A stretch of 64,000 nucleotides of DNA from Paenibacillus sp. MAHUQ-63 (GTDB taxonomy: Bacteria; Bacillota; Bacilli; Paenibacillales; NBRC-103111), in NCBI RefSeq assembly GCF_028765165.1, contig NZ_JARADB010000003.1, positions 62,001 through 126,000 of the forward strand. Direction: 5' to 3'. The notes under the pieces are model-generated. The model did not search any database, was not told the DNA's origin, and saw only the letters and a program-made list of their open reading frames with translations. Positions 52,030-61,146 of the stretch are shown piece by piece. The position numbers were made by a program, and so were the translations under genes. The first letter of the stretch is position 1; each line of letters opens with the position of its first letter.

Positions 52030-52090
52030 ACGGCGCACAAAAAAAGATGTCCCAAGCCATTTACATGACTTATGGACATCCTTTATATCC
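52030..52090 (-). terminator. Probable terminator after spoVAEB
   Basis: Minus-strand reading past spoVAEB passes GGATGTCCATAAG and CTTGGGACATCTTTTTTTG, a stem with a T-run of seven. Confidence 0.75.
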
Positions 52091-52102
52091 GAATACTGCC
52101 GC

Positions 52103-52453
52103 TCAGCCTTTCGGTTTCACGAATACGGCCGCGATAAACGAGAAAATAATCGCCGCGGATATACCCGCGCTCGTCACTTTAAATATACCGGTGATGATAC
52201 CGATATAGCCTTCCTTATGCAGCTCCTCGAGTGCCCCGTGCACAAGCGCGTTGCCGAAGCTCGTAATCGGAACGGTCGCACCCGCGCCCGCGAATTCGAT
52301 GAACGGATCATACAAGTTCAAACCGTCGGCGATAGCGCCCAGAACGACGAGCGTGCTCATCGTGTGCGCCGGCGTCAGCTTGCCGAGATCCATCAGCAGC
52401 TGCCCGAATACACAGATGGCACCGCCGATGACAAAAGCCCAAAAAAAGTTCAT
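52103..52453 (-). CDS. spoVAE: Stage V sporulation protein AE (SpoVAEB)
   Basis: 116 residues, three to four membrane helices. [22 protein letters not shown] and [21 protein letters not shown] are family motifs. With SpoVAC and SpoVAD it forms the channel for dipicolinic acid uptake in sporulation and release in germination. Its ATG overlaps the spoVAD stop by 4 bp. Confidence 0.95.
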   Translation of the reverse strand: MNFFWAFVIGGAICVFGQLLMDLGKLTPAHTMSTLVVLGAIADGLNLYDPFIEFAGAGATVPITSFGNALVHGALEELHKEGYIGIITGIFKVTSAGISAAIIFSFIAAVFVKPKG

Positions 52454-53469
52454 GCGTACAACCCTCCTGACTCAATAGCAACCGCATGAGCGATACACGG
52501 AATGCTTTCCCCTTGCTGGAACGAAAGCGGAGAAAGCAGAGCGCCTGTCGCAACGACCAGGATCCGCTTCAGTTCCCCCTTCTTCATACGTTTGAGCAGA
52601 TGACCGTATGTAACGGTGGCCGAGCAGCCGCAGCCGCTCCCCCCCGCTTGCACATGCTGCTTGTCCCGGTGGTAGATCATCAGCCCGCAATCATCATACG
52701 TCGTCTGTTCGATCGGGACGTGATGCTTGTGAAACAGCTCGCGGGCGATCTCGGACCCTACGGCGGCGAGATCCCCGGTTACGATCAGGTCATAATACCC
52801 CGGCTCGCGTCCCGTGTCGCGGAAGTGGGCCTGAATCGTATCGACTGCGGCAGGCGCCATAGCGGCGCCCATATTGAACGGATCGGTAATCCCCATGTCC
52901 ACGATCCGCCCGATGGTGGCGCCGGTGATGACGGGGCCGTCTCCGCTCTTGCCGAGCACGGCGACTCCCGCCCCGGTCACCGTATACTGCGCCGTCGGCG
53001 GCTTCTGTGAGCCGTACTCCGTCGGGTAGCGGAACTGCTTCTCGGCGGTGCAGTTATGGCTGCACGTGCCGGCCATCGCGTAGTTGGCCGCCCCGGAATC
53101 CAGCAGCTGCGCGGCGATCGCGAGCCCCTCCATCGACGTCGAGCAGGCGCCGAAGATGCCAAGATACGGCATGCCCAATGTGCGTGCGGCGAATGTGTTG
53201 GAGATAATCTGATTCATCAGATCGCCCCCGATGTAGAACTGAATTTGTCCGCCGGTGAGTCCGGCATGATCGAGCGCTTGCTGCGCGGCTTCTTCCAGCA
53301 GCGCTTTCTCCGCTTTTTCCCACGTTTTCTGGCCGATAGTCAGATCTCCGTGCACGATATCGAAATCTTCCGCGATAGGCCCCTTGCCTTCATCGGGTCC
53401 GACAACCGTGCCTGTCGAGAGAATGACCGGCCGATTCTCGAATATCCAGCTCTGATGCCCCTTCAACAT
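52450..53469 (-). CDS. spoVAD: Stage V sporulation protein AD (SpoVAD)
   Basis: 339 residues; start [17 protein letters not shown] after GGTGGGGG. Thiolase-like fold ([45 protein letters not shown]). It binds dipicolinic acid at the inner spore membrane. Between spoVAC and spoVAE. Confidence 0.97.
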   Translation of the reverse strand: MLKGHQSWIFENRPVILSTGTVVGPDEGKGPIAEDFDIVHGDLTIGQKTWEKAEKALLEEAAQQALDHAGLTGGQIQFYIGGDLMNQIISNTFAARTLGMPYLGIFGACSTSMEGLAIAAQLLDSGAANYAMAGTCSHNCTAEKQFRYPTEYGSQKPPTAQYTVTGAGVAVLGKSGDGPVITGATIGRIVDMGITDPFNMGAAMAPAAVDTIQAHFRDTGREPGYYDLIVTGDLAAVGSEIARELFHKHHVPIEQTTYDDCGLMIYHRDKQHVQAGGSGCGCSATVTYGHLLKRMKKGELKRILVVATGALLSPLSFQQGESIPCIAHAVAIESGGLYA

Positions 53470-53473
53470 ATGG

Positions 53474-53947
53474 TCAACCCCCACCCTTGATAATAAGATG
53501 CAAAAGGCCGACAACGAAAGCAGCCACGGTGCCGTACACAATTACCGATCCCGCCAATTTGAACATGTTGCCGCCGACCCCCAGCACAAGCCCCTCCGCC
53601 CTGTGCTCGATGGCCGCGGAGCAGAGCGAGTTGGCAAAGCCCGTGACGGGTACCGAGGATCCTGCTCCCGCCCATTGGGCCATTTTGTCGTAGATGCCGA
53701 AGCTCGTCAGGATGACGGAAATGATAATCAGGCAAGCAACCGTTGGATTGCCCGCCGTTTTTTCCGTAAAGCCGAAATAGTTGATAAAAATTTGCATGAA
53801 GCATTCACCGATCAAGCAGATCGTGCCTCCAACGAGAAAAGCCCGCAAGCAATTTTTCAATACCGGCCGCTTCGGCTCGATCCGTTTCGCTAGATCCTGA
53901 TACTCCTGCTGCGTCATGGTCAGATTTTTCTTTTTATTGTTGGCCAT
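53474..53947 (-). CDS. spoVAC: Stage V sporulation protein AC (SpoVAC)
   Basis: 157 residues. N-terminal hydrophilic stretch, then four membrane helices with LVGGTICLIGECFMQIF and WAGAGSSVPVTGFANSLCSAAIEHRAEG. In Bacillus SpoVAC acts as a mechanosensitive pore for dipicolinic acid. Starts 28 bp after the DUF421 gene. Confidence 0.97.
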   Translation of the reverse strand: MANNKKKNLTMTQQEYQDLAKRIEPKRPVLKNCLRAFLVGGTICLIGECFMQIFINYFGFTEKTAGNPTVACLIIISVILTSFGIYDKMAQWAGAGSSVPVTGFANSLCSAAIEHRAEGLVLGVGGNMFKLAGSVIVYGTVAAFVVGLLHLIIKGGG

Positions 53948-53974
53948 ACGTTCCCTCCTGGATATTCCGTACTC

Positions 53975-54835
53975 TTACGATCTCAACAAGACATGAAGAT
54001 CTTGAATCACCTTCGTCAGCCTTTCGGAGCAATTTTCATACATCAGCTTGGCCTCGGGATGCTCCGTCGTCAAAGAAAAAAGTTCTAGATCGGCTTCGCA
54101 TTTCTTCAACATGGCCAACAGCGCCGGACGCTCGGCAGGCCCAGGCACTTGCAATTTATCGTCGTACAGGTCGACGGTCAATTCACCGTGCGTATTCACT
54201 TGACCAAGAAAAACATTTTCTTTCGTTACTCCTAGCTTATCCAGTTCCGCTTGCAGCCATCCGACTCCTTTGCCAGCCTCAGCCAGCGGCTCTTCCTGTA
54301 TGACACCGTCCATAATGACGGTTTGGGTCGGCTTCTCCTGAACCAGCTTCATCCCCAGATGCTTTGGCGTTAACGGCTGCAGTTCACTCTTCAGCAGAAC
54401 GCTTAAGTCGCCGCTGGACTCCAGCATCGCGAACTCGACATCCGCTACCCGGAATACGCTTTTGGTTCGCAGCTGCTCCAGAAGCTCGTCTCCCGTATAT
54501 CTTTCTTTTTTCAAATTATCCTCAAGCACTTTGCCGTCTTTGATCAACACCGTGCCCTTGCCCTCAAACCAGTTGCGCAGCGTCTTGCTTTTGAGCGTCA
54601 ACAATTCCAAAAAGAAAGGGAGCAGACACCAAACCAATATAGCGATGATGCCATGCCAAAAATTGCTTTCTACGTCCGTAGAGATGACTCCCGCCAAATC
54701 CCCTAATGTAATTCCGATGACATATTCGAAAAATGTCAGCTGCGAAATTTGCTTCTTCCCGAGAATCCGCGTCATTACAAAAAGAATGACTAGTGAGCTG
54801 AACGCTCTGATAACGATATGCAACCAATCCGCCAC
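53975..54835 (-). CDS. DUF421 (YetF-like) membrane protein with a DUF1657-like tail
   Basis: 286 residues. Three N-terminal helices (VILFVMTRILGKKQISQLTFFEYVIGITLGDLAG...) and a cytoplasmic YetF domain with GKGTVLIKDGKVLEDNLKKERYTGDELLEQLR and VADVEFAMLESSGDLSVLLKSE. Residues about 237-284 align with the adjacent 68-aa DUF1657 protein (LK...A.LE.F.L.T...EAK..YE). DUF421 and DUF1657 genes accompany spoVA in spoVA2mob operons that raise spore heat resistance. The tail appears to be a fusion. Confidence 0.85.
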   Translation of the reverse strand: MADWLHIVIRAFSSLVILFVMTRILGKKQISQLTFFEYVIGITLGDLAGVISTDVESNFWHGIIAILVWCLLPFFLELLTLKSKTLRNWFEGKGTVLIKDGKVLEDNLKKERYTGDELLEQLRTKSVFRVADVEFAMLESSGDLSVLLKSELQPLTPKHLGMKLVQEKPTQTVIMDGVIQEEPLAEAGKGVGWLQAELDKLGVTKENVFLGQVNTHGELTVDLYDDKLQVPGPAERPALLAMLKKCEADLELFSLTTEHPEAKLMYENCSERLTKVIQDLHVLLRS

Positions 54836-54873
54836 AATCGTTCCACGCTCCTTCCTAAAGCTCTAAACAAAAA

Positions 54874-54904
54874 CATTATGCACAAAAGAAGAGCCTGCTA
54901 TCAC
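54874..54904 (-). promoter_or_regulatory. Possible SigG-type promoter of the spoVA operon
   Basis: On the minus strand CATAATG (54874-54880), near CATAMTA, with a weak GTGATA 18 bp upstream (54899-54904). Confidence 0.3.
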
Positions 54905-54958
54905 CTCTGTCTTGATGGATTAAATTGTCAATAATGACTACGGAAAGTCGGGGTATAT

Positions 54959-54988
54959 TAATGAGCGCAAACAAATGAAATCATCCTA
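54959..54988 (+). promoter_or_regulatory. Possible SigG-type promoter of the DUF1657 gene
   Basis: CATCCTA (54982-54988) matches six of seven -10 positions of the forespore consensus, with TTAATG 18 bp upstream. Confidence 0.3.
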
Positions 54989-55032
54989 AACAATTTGCTT
55001 GCAATCCCAATCCATGACGAAGAGGTGCCGAG

Positions 55033-55239
55033 ATGACTGTAGCTTCCCAAGTAAAAACGACGTTAGCCTCCTTGAAAAGCGCACAAGCAAGCCTTGAAAC
55101 ATTCGCTTTGAGCACGCAAAATCAGGAGGCCAAGCAGCTTTATGAAACGGCTGCAATGGCTGCGCAAGATATCGTCAACCAAGTCGCTTCCCGCGTACAG
55201 CAATTGGAGAATGAAGAACCGCAGTACAAAGGCTTCTAA
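55033..55239 (+). CDS. DUF1657 protein
   Basis: 68 residues, wholly helical (TTLASLKSAQASLETFALSTQNQEAKQLYE). AGAGGTG precedes the ATG. It is the family found with spoVA2 operons and here is transcribed divergently from the DUF421-spoVACDE operon. Molecular function unknown. Confidence 0.9.
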   Translation: MTVASQVKTTLASLKSAQASLETFALSTQNQEAKQLYETAAMAAQDIVNQVASRVQQLENEEPQYKGF

Positions 55240-55263
55240 TTCACTCCGATTGGCGGGCAAGCC

Positions 55264-55302
55264 AAAAACAGCCCTTAACGACAGAAGTCGTTAAGGGCTG
55301 TT
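55264..55302. terminator. Terminator between DUF1657 and small minus-strand genes
   Basis: AGCCCTTAACGAC and GTCGTTAAGGGCT pair perfectly with a 4-base loop; the minus-strand exit is TGTTTTTGG. Confidence 0.85.
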
Positions 55303-55312
55303 CACATTGGGA

Positions 55313-55393
55313 TTAATATAACATCAAAAGGATGACTGCAAGCAATACGAAAAGTACCAAAACAAACAAAATCAATCGATCTTCCTGCTCCAT
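55313..55393 (-). CDS. 26-aa single-helix membrane peptide
   Basis: MEQEDR followed by a run of Leu/Val/Phe/Ile to the end (LILFVLVLFVLLAVILLMLY). GAGGGCGG precedes the ATG by 8 bases and a terminator follows. The size resembles small sporulation membrane peptides such as YjcZ, but it lacks their Gly-rich start. Short frames like this can occur by chance. Confidence 0.5.
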   Translation of the reverse strand: MEQEDRLILFVLVLFVLLAVILLMLY

Positions 55394-55425
55394 AAGAGCC
55401 GCCCTCGTTTCGAATGAAATATCCT

Positions 55426-55566
55426 TTATTGCAACGGCTGGCCGGATGCTTTCCGCAGCTCGTTGGCCAAGCGGTGAAATTCTTCTCTTGCTTGCGGGTC
55501 TTCCGTAGCCATATACGCCGCAGACAAGAAGGCAATGATTTTATTCGCGTCTTCCGCACTCAACAC
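55426..55566 (-). CDS. 46-aa helical hypothetical protein
   Basis: GTG start with AAGGAGGGG 8-10 bases upstream. Begins MLSAEDANKIIAFLSAAYMA and ends KASGQPLQ; probably two helices. It follows the papain-like protease gene in the same direction. No family recognised. Confidence 0.55.
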   Translation of the reverse strand: MLSAEDANKIIAFLSAAYMATEDPQAREEFHRLANELRKASGQPLQ

Positions 55567-55600
55567 TGCTGTGTCCCCTCCTTACATCGTTGTACCGGGT

Positions 55601-56368
55601 TTACTTCCCGGTCCAATAGTCAAACGTCAGCAATCTGTTCTTGAAGAAGGCGTAAGGCAAATAACAATACCCTTGGTCCCCCCAACCCCGGCCCCACGAA
55701 TTCCTCGCGATGACAACGCCCTGGCCTTTCTTCTTGCCGTCTCTATAGCCTACGGCAAGCATGGCATGGCCGCCGAGCAGCATCTCCTTGCTCCGGTTAG
55801 GATACGGAATTCGCCCGGTCCGCGCCGCCGCAAGGCTCTCGAACGAGGCATAAATCCATATGCCGAATACGACCGGCTGGCCGTCGGCCAACGCCGCTTT
55901 GATTCCTGCCAAATCGTGAATGCGGTGATAGCTCTCGATGCGGTACTCACCGGCGGTCGCTTCCGCTTCGCGGTCCGGCTTCACTTTGAATTTAGCTATC
56001 TGATAAGGCCACTCGCTTTCGGGACACACACCGATCTTCTGCAGCACCTTCATGCCGTCGCGAATGGTGGCGCCGGAATCCCGATTGACCGTTCCCTCCA
56101 AATCGCGTTCGTGCCAATAGTGAAACAGCCGGGATAACCGCAGATTGGCGTCCGGGTATCCGTTCTGTCTCAGCCAATATTCGCGAAGCCCGCTGACAAT
56201 CGCATTCGACGTGCAAGAACCCAGGCTCCCTTGATTCACTACAGGAGACAGTCCCTTACGCAAGTCGACGGCAGCAGGCAGTTGAGATTCCCGAACATAA
56301 TTTGCGCTTCGGTAATACAAATCGCGAAAGTCGCGCGGATCCCGTCTTACCGTCAGTTTCCGTTTCAT
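55601..56368 (-). CDS. C1 (papain-like) cysteine peptidase
   Basis: 255 residues; start MKRKLTVRRDPRDFR after GGGGAGGGG. Catalytic elements: NQGSLGSCTSNAIVSGL (oxyanion Gln, nucleophile Cys), GGHAMLAVGYRDG (His) and ARNSWGRGWGDQGYCYLPY (Asn). No signal peptide and almost no pro-domain, with a basic leader of about 25 residues. Such compact C1 proteins occur in Bacillales; substrate and location are not evident. Confidence 0.9.
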   Translation of the reverse strand: MKRKLTVRRDPRDFRDLYYRSANYVRESQLPAAVDLRKGLSPVVNQGSLGSCTSNAIVSGLREYWLRQNGYPDANLRLSRLFHYWHERDLEGTVNRDSGATIRDGMKVLQKIGVCPESEWPYQIAKFKVKPDREAEATAGEYRIESYHRIHDLAGIKAALADGQPVVFGIWIYASFESLAAARTGRIPYPNRSKEMLLGGHAMLAVGYRDGKKKGQGVVIARNSWGRGWGDQGYCYLPYAFFKNRLLTFDYWTGK

Positions 56369-56433
56369 CCGTTCCCCTCCCCGATGCTTCGCGCCCGTGT
56401 AATCCAGTGTATTCACCCATGGGCTGCAGCGTG

Positions 56434-56464
56434 CCAAAAGCGCGCATACCAGAGGCATGCGCGC
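56434..56464 (-). terminator. Terminator of the glycosyltransferase gene
   Basis: GCGCGCAT and ATGCGCGC pair around a 9-base loop, with CTTTTGG on the minus-strand exit. Confidence 0.65.
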
Positions 56465-56480
56465 GGCCGATCCTGCGTAT

Positions 56481-57449
56481 TTATTTTTTCATCGCTTTCC
56501 GGTAAACGGCTAAGTATCGGTTCGTCATTCGGGACGTCGAGAACCGGCGTATGACGTACCTGCGGAGCGCTGCCGGTTCGGGGAAACGCCCCTGCTTGAC
56601 TTTGGCGATCATTTCGGGGACGGACCGGCAGATCAGCTCGGGGAAGCCCGCCATGACCTCAGGCACCGCACCATGGTTCAACGCAATGACCGGCGTACCG
56701 CAGGCCATCGCTTCAATCATGACTAGCCCGAAGGGCTCCTCCCAGACCGTAGGGAACAACAGGCAGGAGGCGTGCTTCAACAGCTTCTGTTTTCTTCTGC
56801 CGCCTACAGGGCCGACGAATTTAATGTTGGGATTGCTGCGAATGCGCGGCATAATTTCCTTGCGAAACAAAGCCGCGTCCTTGACGGGCCCGGCAATGAT
56901 GAGCTTGCGGTTCGTTTTTTCGGCAATCTCGATGGCATGCAGGACCCCTTTCTCACGCAAAATTCGTCCCATAAACACCATGACGTCGCTCTTTTTGGAA
57001 CTGAATTCATATTCGTTCGGATTAATACCGTTGTAGATGAAATAGCCGCGATTGTTACCCATGACCATCTTCGCCCGTCTGGATACATAGACAGGATGCT
57101 TGACGCGCTGCCGAACGGGCAGATGCATCGTGCACACCGTAGGAATTCGCAGTTTGCGCGTACCCAAAGCCGAGGTGAACGTGTGATCGTGAATGACGTC
57201 GACGCGCGGAGGCAATTTGCGCAGCACGTACCCCCCGATCCCGGCGTCGCGAAGCCCTTTGGGGAACGGAATGAGTCTGGCACGTGTCCGACTGCCTTTA
57301 GCCGCGAACAGGATAACCTTGTGACCCTTTCGTACAAGGCTTTCGGTCAATTCATGAACAACCTTTTCCGTTCCTCCCTGATTCGTCGGCGGCAGCTTCT
57401 GGGCATCCGGATAATTGGATATCACTTGCACAATGTGAAGACGTTTCAT
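56481..57449 (-). CDS. Glycosyltransferase family 4
   Basis: 322 residues, GT-B fold. N-terminal QVISNYPDAQKLPPTNQGGTEKVVHELTESLVRKGHKVILFAA, HDHTFTSALG, then the C-terminal donor domain with FMGRILREKGVLHAIEIAEKT and FPTVWEEPFGLVMIEAMACGTPVIALNHGAVPEV (ExFGxxxxE). Probably adds a sugar to a lipid or cell-surface polymer; donor and acceptor unknown. No glycan cluster around it. Confidence 0.92.
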   Translation of the reverse strand: MKRLHIVQVISNYPDAQKLPPTNQGGTEKVVHELTESLVRKGHKVILFAAKGSRTRARLIPFPKGLRDAGIGGYVLRKLPPRVDVIHDHTFTSALGTRKLRIPTVCTMHLPVRQRVKHPVYVSRRAKMVMGNNRGYFIYNGINPNEYEFSSKKSDVMVFMGRILREKGVLHAIEIAEKTNRKLIIAGPVKDAALFRKEIMPRIRSNPNIKFVGPVGGRRKQKLLKHASCLLFPTVWEEPFGLVMIEAMACGTPVIALNHGAVPEVMAGFPELICRSVPEMIAKVKQGRFPEPAALRRYVIRRFSTSRMTNRYLAVYRKAMKK

Positions 57450-57686
57450 TCACAGGTTCACTCCGTTTCCTTTATATTATCGTCATATGAATCTTGTAAC
57501 ATATCGAAATACGTTCGCAAGATTGCTAAGCTCTCTTTTCAAAATATGCAAGACTCCATGCATTGCCACGGACAAGTATCTTTCTCTCCAAAAATACTGG
57601 TTAAAAGAGGTCATAGGCAGCGCTTTCACTTTCGGCTATGATAGACCTGTGACGACGAATCACTTATGAAGAAAGGACCGACTGCT
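57450..57686. other. Divergent intergenic region, no gene seen
   Basis: About 230 bp between the glycosyltransferase gene and the glycoside hydrolase gene. No convincing promoter or regulatory site was identified. Confidence 0.4.
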
Positions 57687-59960
57687 ATGAGACAACTGAC
57701 ATCTTTGACTCGAACGTGCACAATGGGTCTGGCCGGTCTTGTAATGGCTGCGGCTCTGGCAGCTCCCGCAACGGCTCGCGAGAGCCAGTTTACTAGAAAC
57801 GGTACGGGGCCCCTCTATTGGAGCACCTATGAATATCAATATACACATAATGCCCCTATGGACGAGGCGGAATGGAAAAAAAACATCGACTGGATTGCGA
57901 ACGATTACAAACAGGCCGGGTACGACATGATTGCCTCTGACGGCTGGATCGAGGGCGCTCAGCGCACAAATGAAAACGGATACATTTTATCCCATAACGA
58001 TGGCTGGCAGCACGATTGGGCGTATTGGTCTTCTTATATTCAGAAGAAGGGCATGAAGCTTGGCGTCTATTACAATCCGCTCTGGGTAACCCGAAGCGCT
58101 GCAGCCGATCCGACCAAGAAGGTCATCGGAACGAACTACAAAATTAGCGATATTGCCTCTTCCGCCGATAAGTTCAACGACGATCTGTACTGGGTCGATG
58201 TCACCAAGCCAGGAGCCAAGGAATATATTCAGGGTTATATCCAATATTTCAAAAATCTCGGGGTTCCTTATTTGAGAATCGACTTCCTCTCCTGGTACGA
58301 GACCGGCACGGATAAAGGCAGAACGATCGGTGTGAATCACGGATCGGCAAACTATCAAACCGCGCTGCGCTGGATGAAAGAAGCGGCCGGCGACGAGATG
58401 GAGCTGAGCCTTGTGATGCCGCATCTGAACAACCATGCTGCAGGCGAGCTGCCTTATGGCGACATGGTGCGGATTAACGAAGATCTGGCTCACGGCGGCT
58501 GGGAAAACCTGAGCGGACAACGGCAAAATTGGATGAACGGCTGGTCGCAGTGGGCGAACCCGTTCCAAGGCTTCACGGGCTTCTCCGACATTGCCGGACG
58601 CGGCTCCAACATGATTCTGGATGGCGATTTCATCCGGATGAATACGTTCCGAACCGATGAAGAACGCAAAAGCATCATCAATTTGTTCACAATGGCCGGC
58701 TCGCCGATCGCCATCACGGACCAATACGCCACCATCGGCAGCACCGGCGCCTTCTATAAGAACAAAAATATGCTGGAGCTGCATAATCAAGGCTTCGTAG
58801 GGAAGCCTTACTACAACAATGGGAATTCGTTCAGCAGCGATCCGCAGGCCAGAAATTCCGAGAAATGGCTCGGCCAATTGCCGGACGGCAGCTGGGTTGT
58901 CGGATTGTTCAACCGCTCCGATCAAGCCGCCGTGCGCTCTGTCGATTATGCCAAAGACTTGGGACTGAAGACGCCTGCGGCAACAACGGAGCTATGGACC
59001 GGGGCATCGCTTGGCAAGCTTGCGGCCTACTCCCCTTCGCTGCCCAAGCACGGCTCCCGCGTGGTGAAAATTGAGGCGGAAGGCTCGACTGTGAATTATG
59101 CGGCAGAAGTTGCGACATGGGTTGGCGGCACGCATTTTAACAATAACTATGCGGGTTATGAAGGCTTCGGATTCGTCGACGGCTTGAACGCCGCTGGCGC
59201 GAAAATCGTGTACGCGGTGGAGGCACCGGAAGACGGCGACTATGCGCTATCCTACCGCTATGCTACAGGTGACAAGGGTTCAAGTGCAAACAGTACGCTG
59301 CATGTAAGCGTTACCGATGAGCAAGGTGCTGCCGTTCAGCCTACGCGGGCAGTCGCCTTTGCTTCTACCGCCGGATGGAGCCATTGGTCCAATACGACAG
59401 GCCGCGTCCATCTGAAGAAAGGCGTGAATCTGATTACGCTGGAGCGGCAGAACTCCGATCAGGGCGAAATTCATTTGGACGGCATTACGCTGGATACGAA
59501 CCCTCTGGCAAACGCGAATGCACTGCGGGTGATGAACGGCGATTGGGAAAGCGGTGACATTCGCGGTTGGCGCGAGTGGCACCCGGCCGGCCAAGCCCCC
59601 GCGTACGGCGTAGATTCGTTTGACGCCTACCAGGGCAGCTATAAGCTTTACTTCTGGAATACCCAAGCTTACAAACAGAGCGTCCATCAGATGCTGACCG
59701 GGCTGCCGAACGGCACTTATACCTTAAGCGCCCGGGTGAAAGAGACGGTCTACGGGAACAAGCCGAACACGGTCCGAATGGAGCTTAGCGAATACGGCGG
59801 ATCACCGGTGTATAAGAACATCGTCCCTACAGCAGGCTATGTACGCATTCAAGCTAGCGCCAAAGTTTCGAACGGAAGGCTGGATATCGGATTTTACGTG
59901 GATTCGCCGGGCCTGACTTCCTTGCAAATCGATCAGGTGACGGTGGAGAAAACGAAGTAA
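57687..59960 (+). CDS. Secreted clan GH-D (GH27-like) glycoside hydrolase with two C-terminal binding domains
   Basis: 757 residues; ATG at 57687 follows AAAGGA, while an ATG at 57666 has no site. Signal peptide to about residue 31 (MAAALAAPATARE). TIM barrel (35-330) with ASDGWIEG, GMKLGVYYNP, LRIDFLSWYE (putative nucleophile Asp) and GSPIAITDQY; a beta domain follows. Residues about 470-610 resemble CBM35/CBM6 and about 620-757 a CBM4/9-like sandwich. GH27 members include alpha-galactosidases, beta-L-arabinopyranosidases and isomalto-dextranases; specificity cannot be told. Adjacent pectin genes suggest a plant side chain. Confidence 0.8.
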   Translation: MRQLTSLTRTCTMGLAGLVMAAALAAPATARESQFTRNGTGPLYWSTYEYQYTHNAPMDEAEWKKNIDWIANDYKQAGYDMIASDGWIEGAQRTNENGYILSHNDGWQHDWAYWSSYIQKKGMKLGVYYNPLWVTRSAAADPTKKVIGTNYKISDIASSADKFNDDLYWVDVTKPGAKEYIQGYIQYFKNLGVPYLRIDFLSWYETGTDKGRTIGVNHGSANYQTALRWMKEAAGDEMELSLVMPHLNNHAAGELPYGDMVRINEDLAHGGWENLSGQRQNWMNGWSQWANPFQGFTGFSDIAGRGSNMILDGDFIRMNTFRTDEERKSIINLFTMAGSPIAITDQYATIGSTGAFYKNKNMLELHNQGFVGKPYYNNGNSFSSDPQARNSEKWLGQLPDGSWVVGLFNRSDQAAVRSVDYAKDLGLKTPAATTELWTGASLGKLAAYSPSLPKHGSRVVKIEAEGSTVNYAAEVATWVGGTHFNNNYAGYEGFGFVDGLNAAGAKIVYAVEAPEDGDYALSYRYATGDKGSSANSTLHVSVTDEQGAAVQPTRAVAFASTAGWSHWSNTTGRVHLKKGVNLITLERQNSDQGEIHLDGITLDTNPLANANALRVMNGDWESGDIRGWREWHPAGQAPAYGVDSFDAYQGSYKLYFWNTQAYKQSVHQMLTGLPNGTYTLSARVKETVYGNKPNTVRMELSEYGGSPVYKNIVPTAGYVRIQASAKVSNGRLDIGFYVDSPGLTSLQIDQVTVEKTK

Positions 59961-59971
59961 GAAGCCGCCGC

Positions 59972-60012
59972 AAAAAGCCCGCAACGATGTTAACCATCGT
60001 TGCGGGCTTTCA
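59972..60012. terminator. Bidirectional terminator
   Basis: AAAGCCCGCAACGATG and CATCGTTGCGGGCTTT pair perfectly around a short loop between convergent genes. Confidence 0.93.
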
Positions 60013-60020
60013 CTTGCAGT

Positions 60021-61133
60021 TTATCTCAAATAGCGTTGAAGCGGCAGTATTCCCTGCTTGCGAATACAGGCAGCAACCAGCTCTGCGACGGCAATGCCGC
60101 CTTGTTGCTGGAAATGCGTGTTGTCCTCGGCCCCTTGGGGGAAGTTCGGAAACTCTCCCGGCCAGGCCCATAAGAATAGCGACTTCGTTTCTTCCGGGCC
60201 GAGCGCTTCAAACAATCGCTTGCTCTCTGCGGCCAAATCGATCAGAACGACCTCTTCCGCTTCGGCCAGCTCCTTCATTGCCGTAATATAATCGCCATGC
60301 GTATCTATGAGCTTACCTTCGTTATCGAAAAATCTGCGCTGCACCGGCGTTACCAGAATCGGAGTCGCTCCCCGCTTCCGGGCTTCGCCGATATAGATCG
60401 ACAAGTGCTCTTTGTACGTTGTATAAGGAGAAGTCGCCCGCTCCTCATCCAGCTTCTGGTCATTATGTCCGAATTGTATGAACAAATAATCGTTCGCATT
60501 GAGCTTCTCGAGGATCGGTTCGAACCGCCCTTCATTCAGAAAGCTTTTGGAACTGCGGCCGGAGACCGCATAGTTCGCCACCGCGGCGTCCGCTTTGAAG
60601 AACATCGGGAACATCTGCCCCCATCCCGCGTACGGATAACCTTCCAGCGGCTGATCGGTCACTGTGGAGTCTCCCACCAGGTAGAGGGTAGCCGCTTGCG
60701 GCGCGGAAACGATTTCCAAGGCGTTGATCCTCGGGGCAATCCCTGAGAAGGCGAGCCGTAGCTGCCCGTCTGTGACGTGCACGCTAAAGCTGTTCGCGGC
60801 AAATTCGCCTTCGGCTGTCCGGCACTCCGCCAGCAGCAGCCTCCCTTCACCGACCTTCAAGCCCGTACAAGTGGCGGATTTTGCATCGCCCATCAATGCA
60901 TGAATCGTGTAGTTCCCGTCCGGCACATCCGCGATAAAGACGGCGCCGAGCGGAATACAGAAGTCCTGCCGCAGCGTACCCGGCTTCCCGCGATCACGCT
61001 CATAGATTGCCGCGCCTTCCATGAAGCCGTATCCGCTCTTCGCATTATACGTCGTACTGCCGCTAATCTTCGTGAATCCGGCTTTCGCGCTGCTTGTTTC
61101 CGGACCGAAGTCGAACTTCAAATGTATGCTCAT
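60021..61133 (-). CDS. Rhamnogalacturonan acetylesterase-like SGNH hydrolase (CE12)
   Basis: 370 residues. N-terminal beta domain (residues 1-130, FDFGPETSSAKAGFT, YERDRGKPGTLRQDF) and SGNH hydrolase domain: LVGDSTVTDQP (nucleophile Ser), GRSSKSFLNEGR (Gly), IQFGHNDQK (Asn) and EDNTHFQQQGG (Asp, His). No signal peptide, so cytoplasmic. RhgT/YesT-type enzymes remove acetyl groups from rhamnogalacturonan. It follows GH105 by 13 bp. Confidence 0.9.
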   Translation of the reverse strand: MSIHLKFDFGPETSSAKAGFTKISGSTTYNAKSGYGFMEGAAIYERDRGKPGTLRQDFCIPLGAVFIADVPDGNYTIHALMGDAKSATCTGLKVGEGRLLLAECRTAEGEFAANSFSVHVTDGQLRLAFSGIAPRINALEIVSAPQAATLYLVGDSTVTDQPLEGYPYAGWGQMFPMFFKADAAVANYAVSGRSSKSFLNEGRFEPILEKLNANDYLFIQFGHNDQKLDEERATSPYTTYKEHLSIYIGEARKRGATPILVTPVQRRFFDNEGKLIDTHGDYITAMKELAEAEEVVLIDLAAESKRLFEALGPEETKSLFLWAWPGEFPNFPQGAEDNTHFQQQGGIAVAELVAACIRKQGILPLQRYLR

Positions 61134-61146
61134 CAGCTGTACCTTC

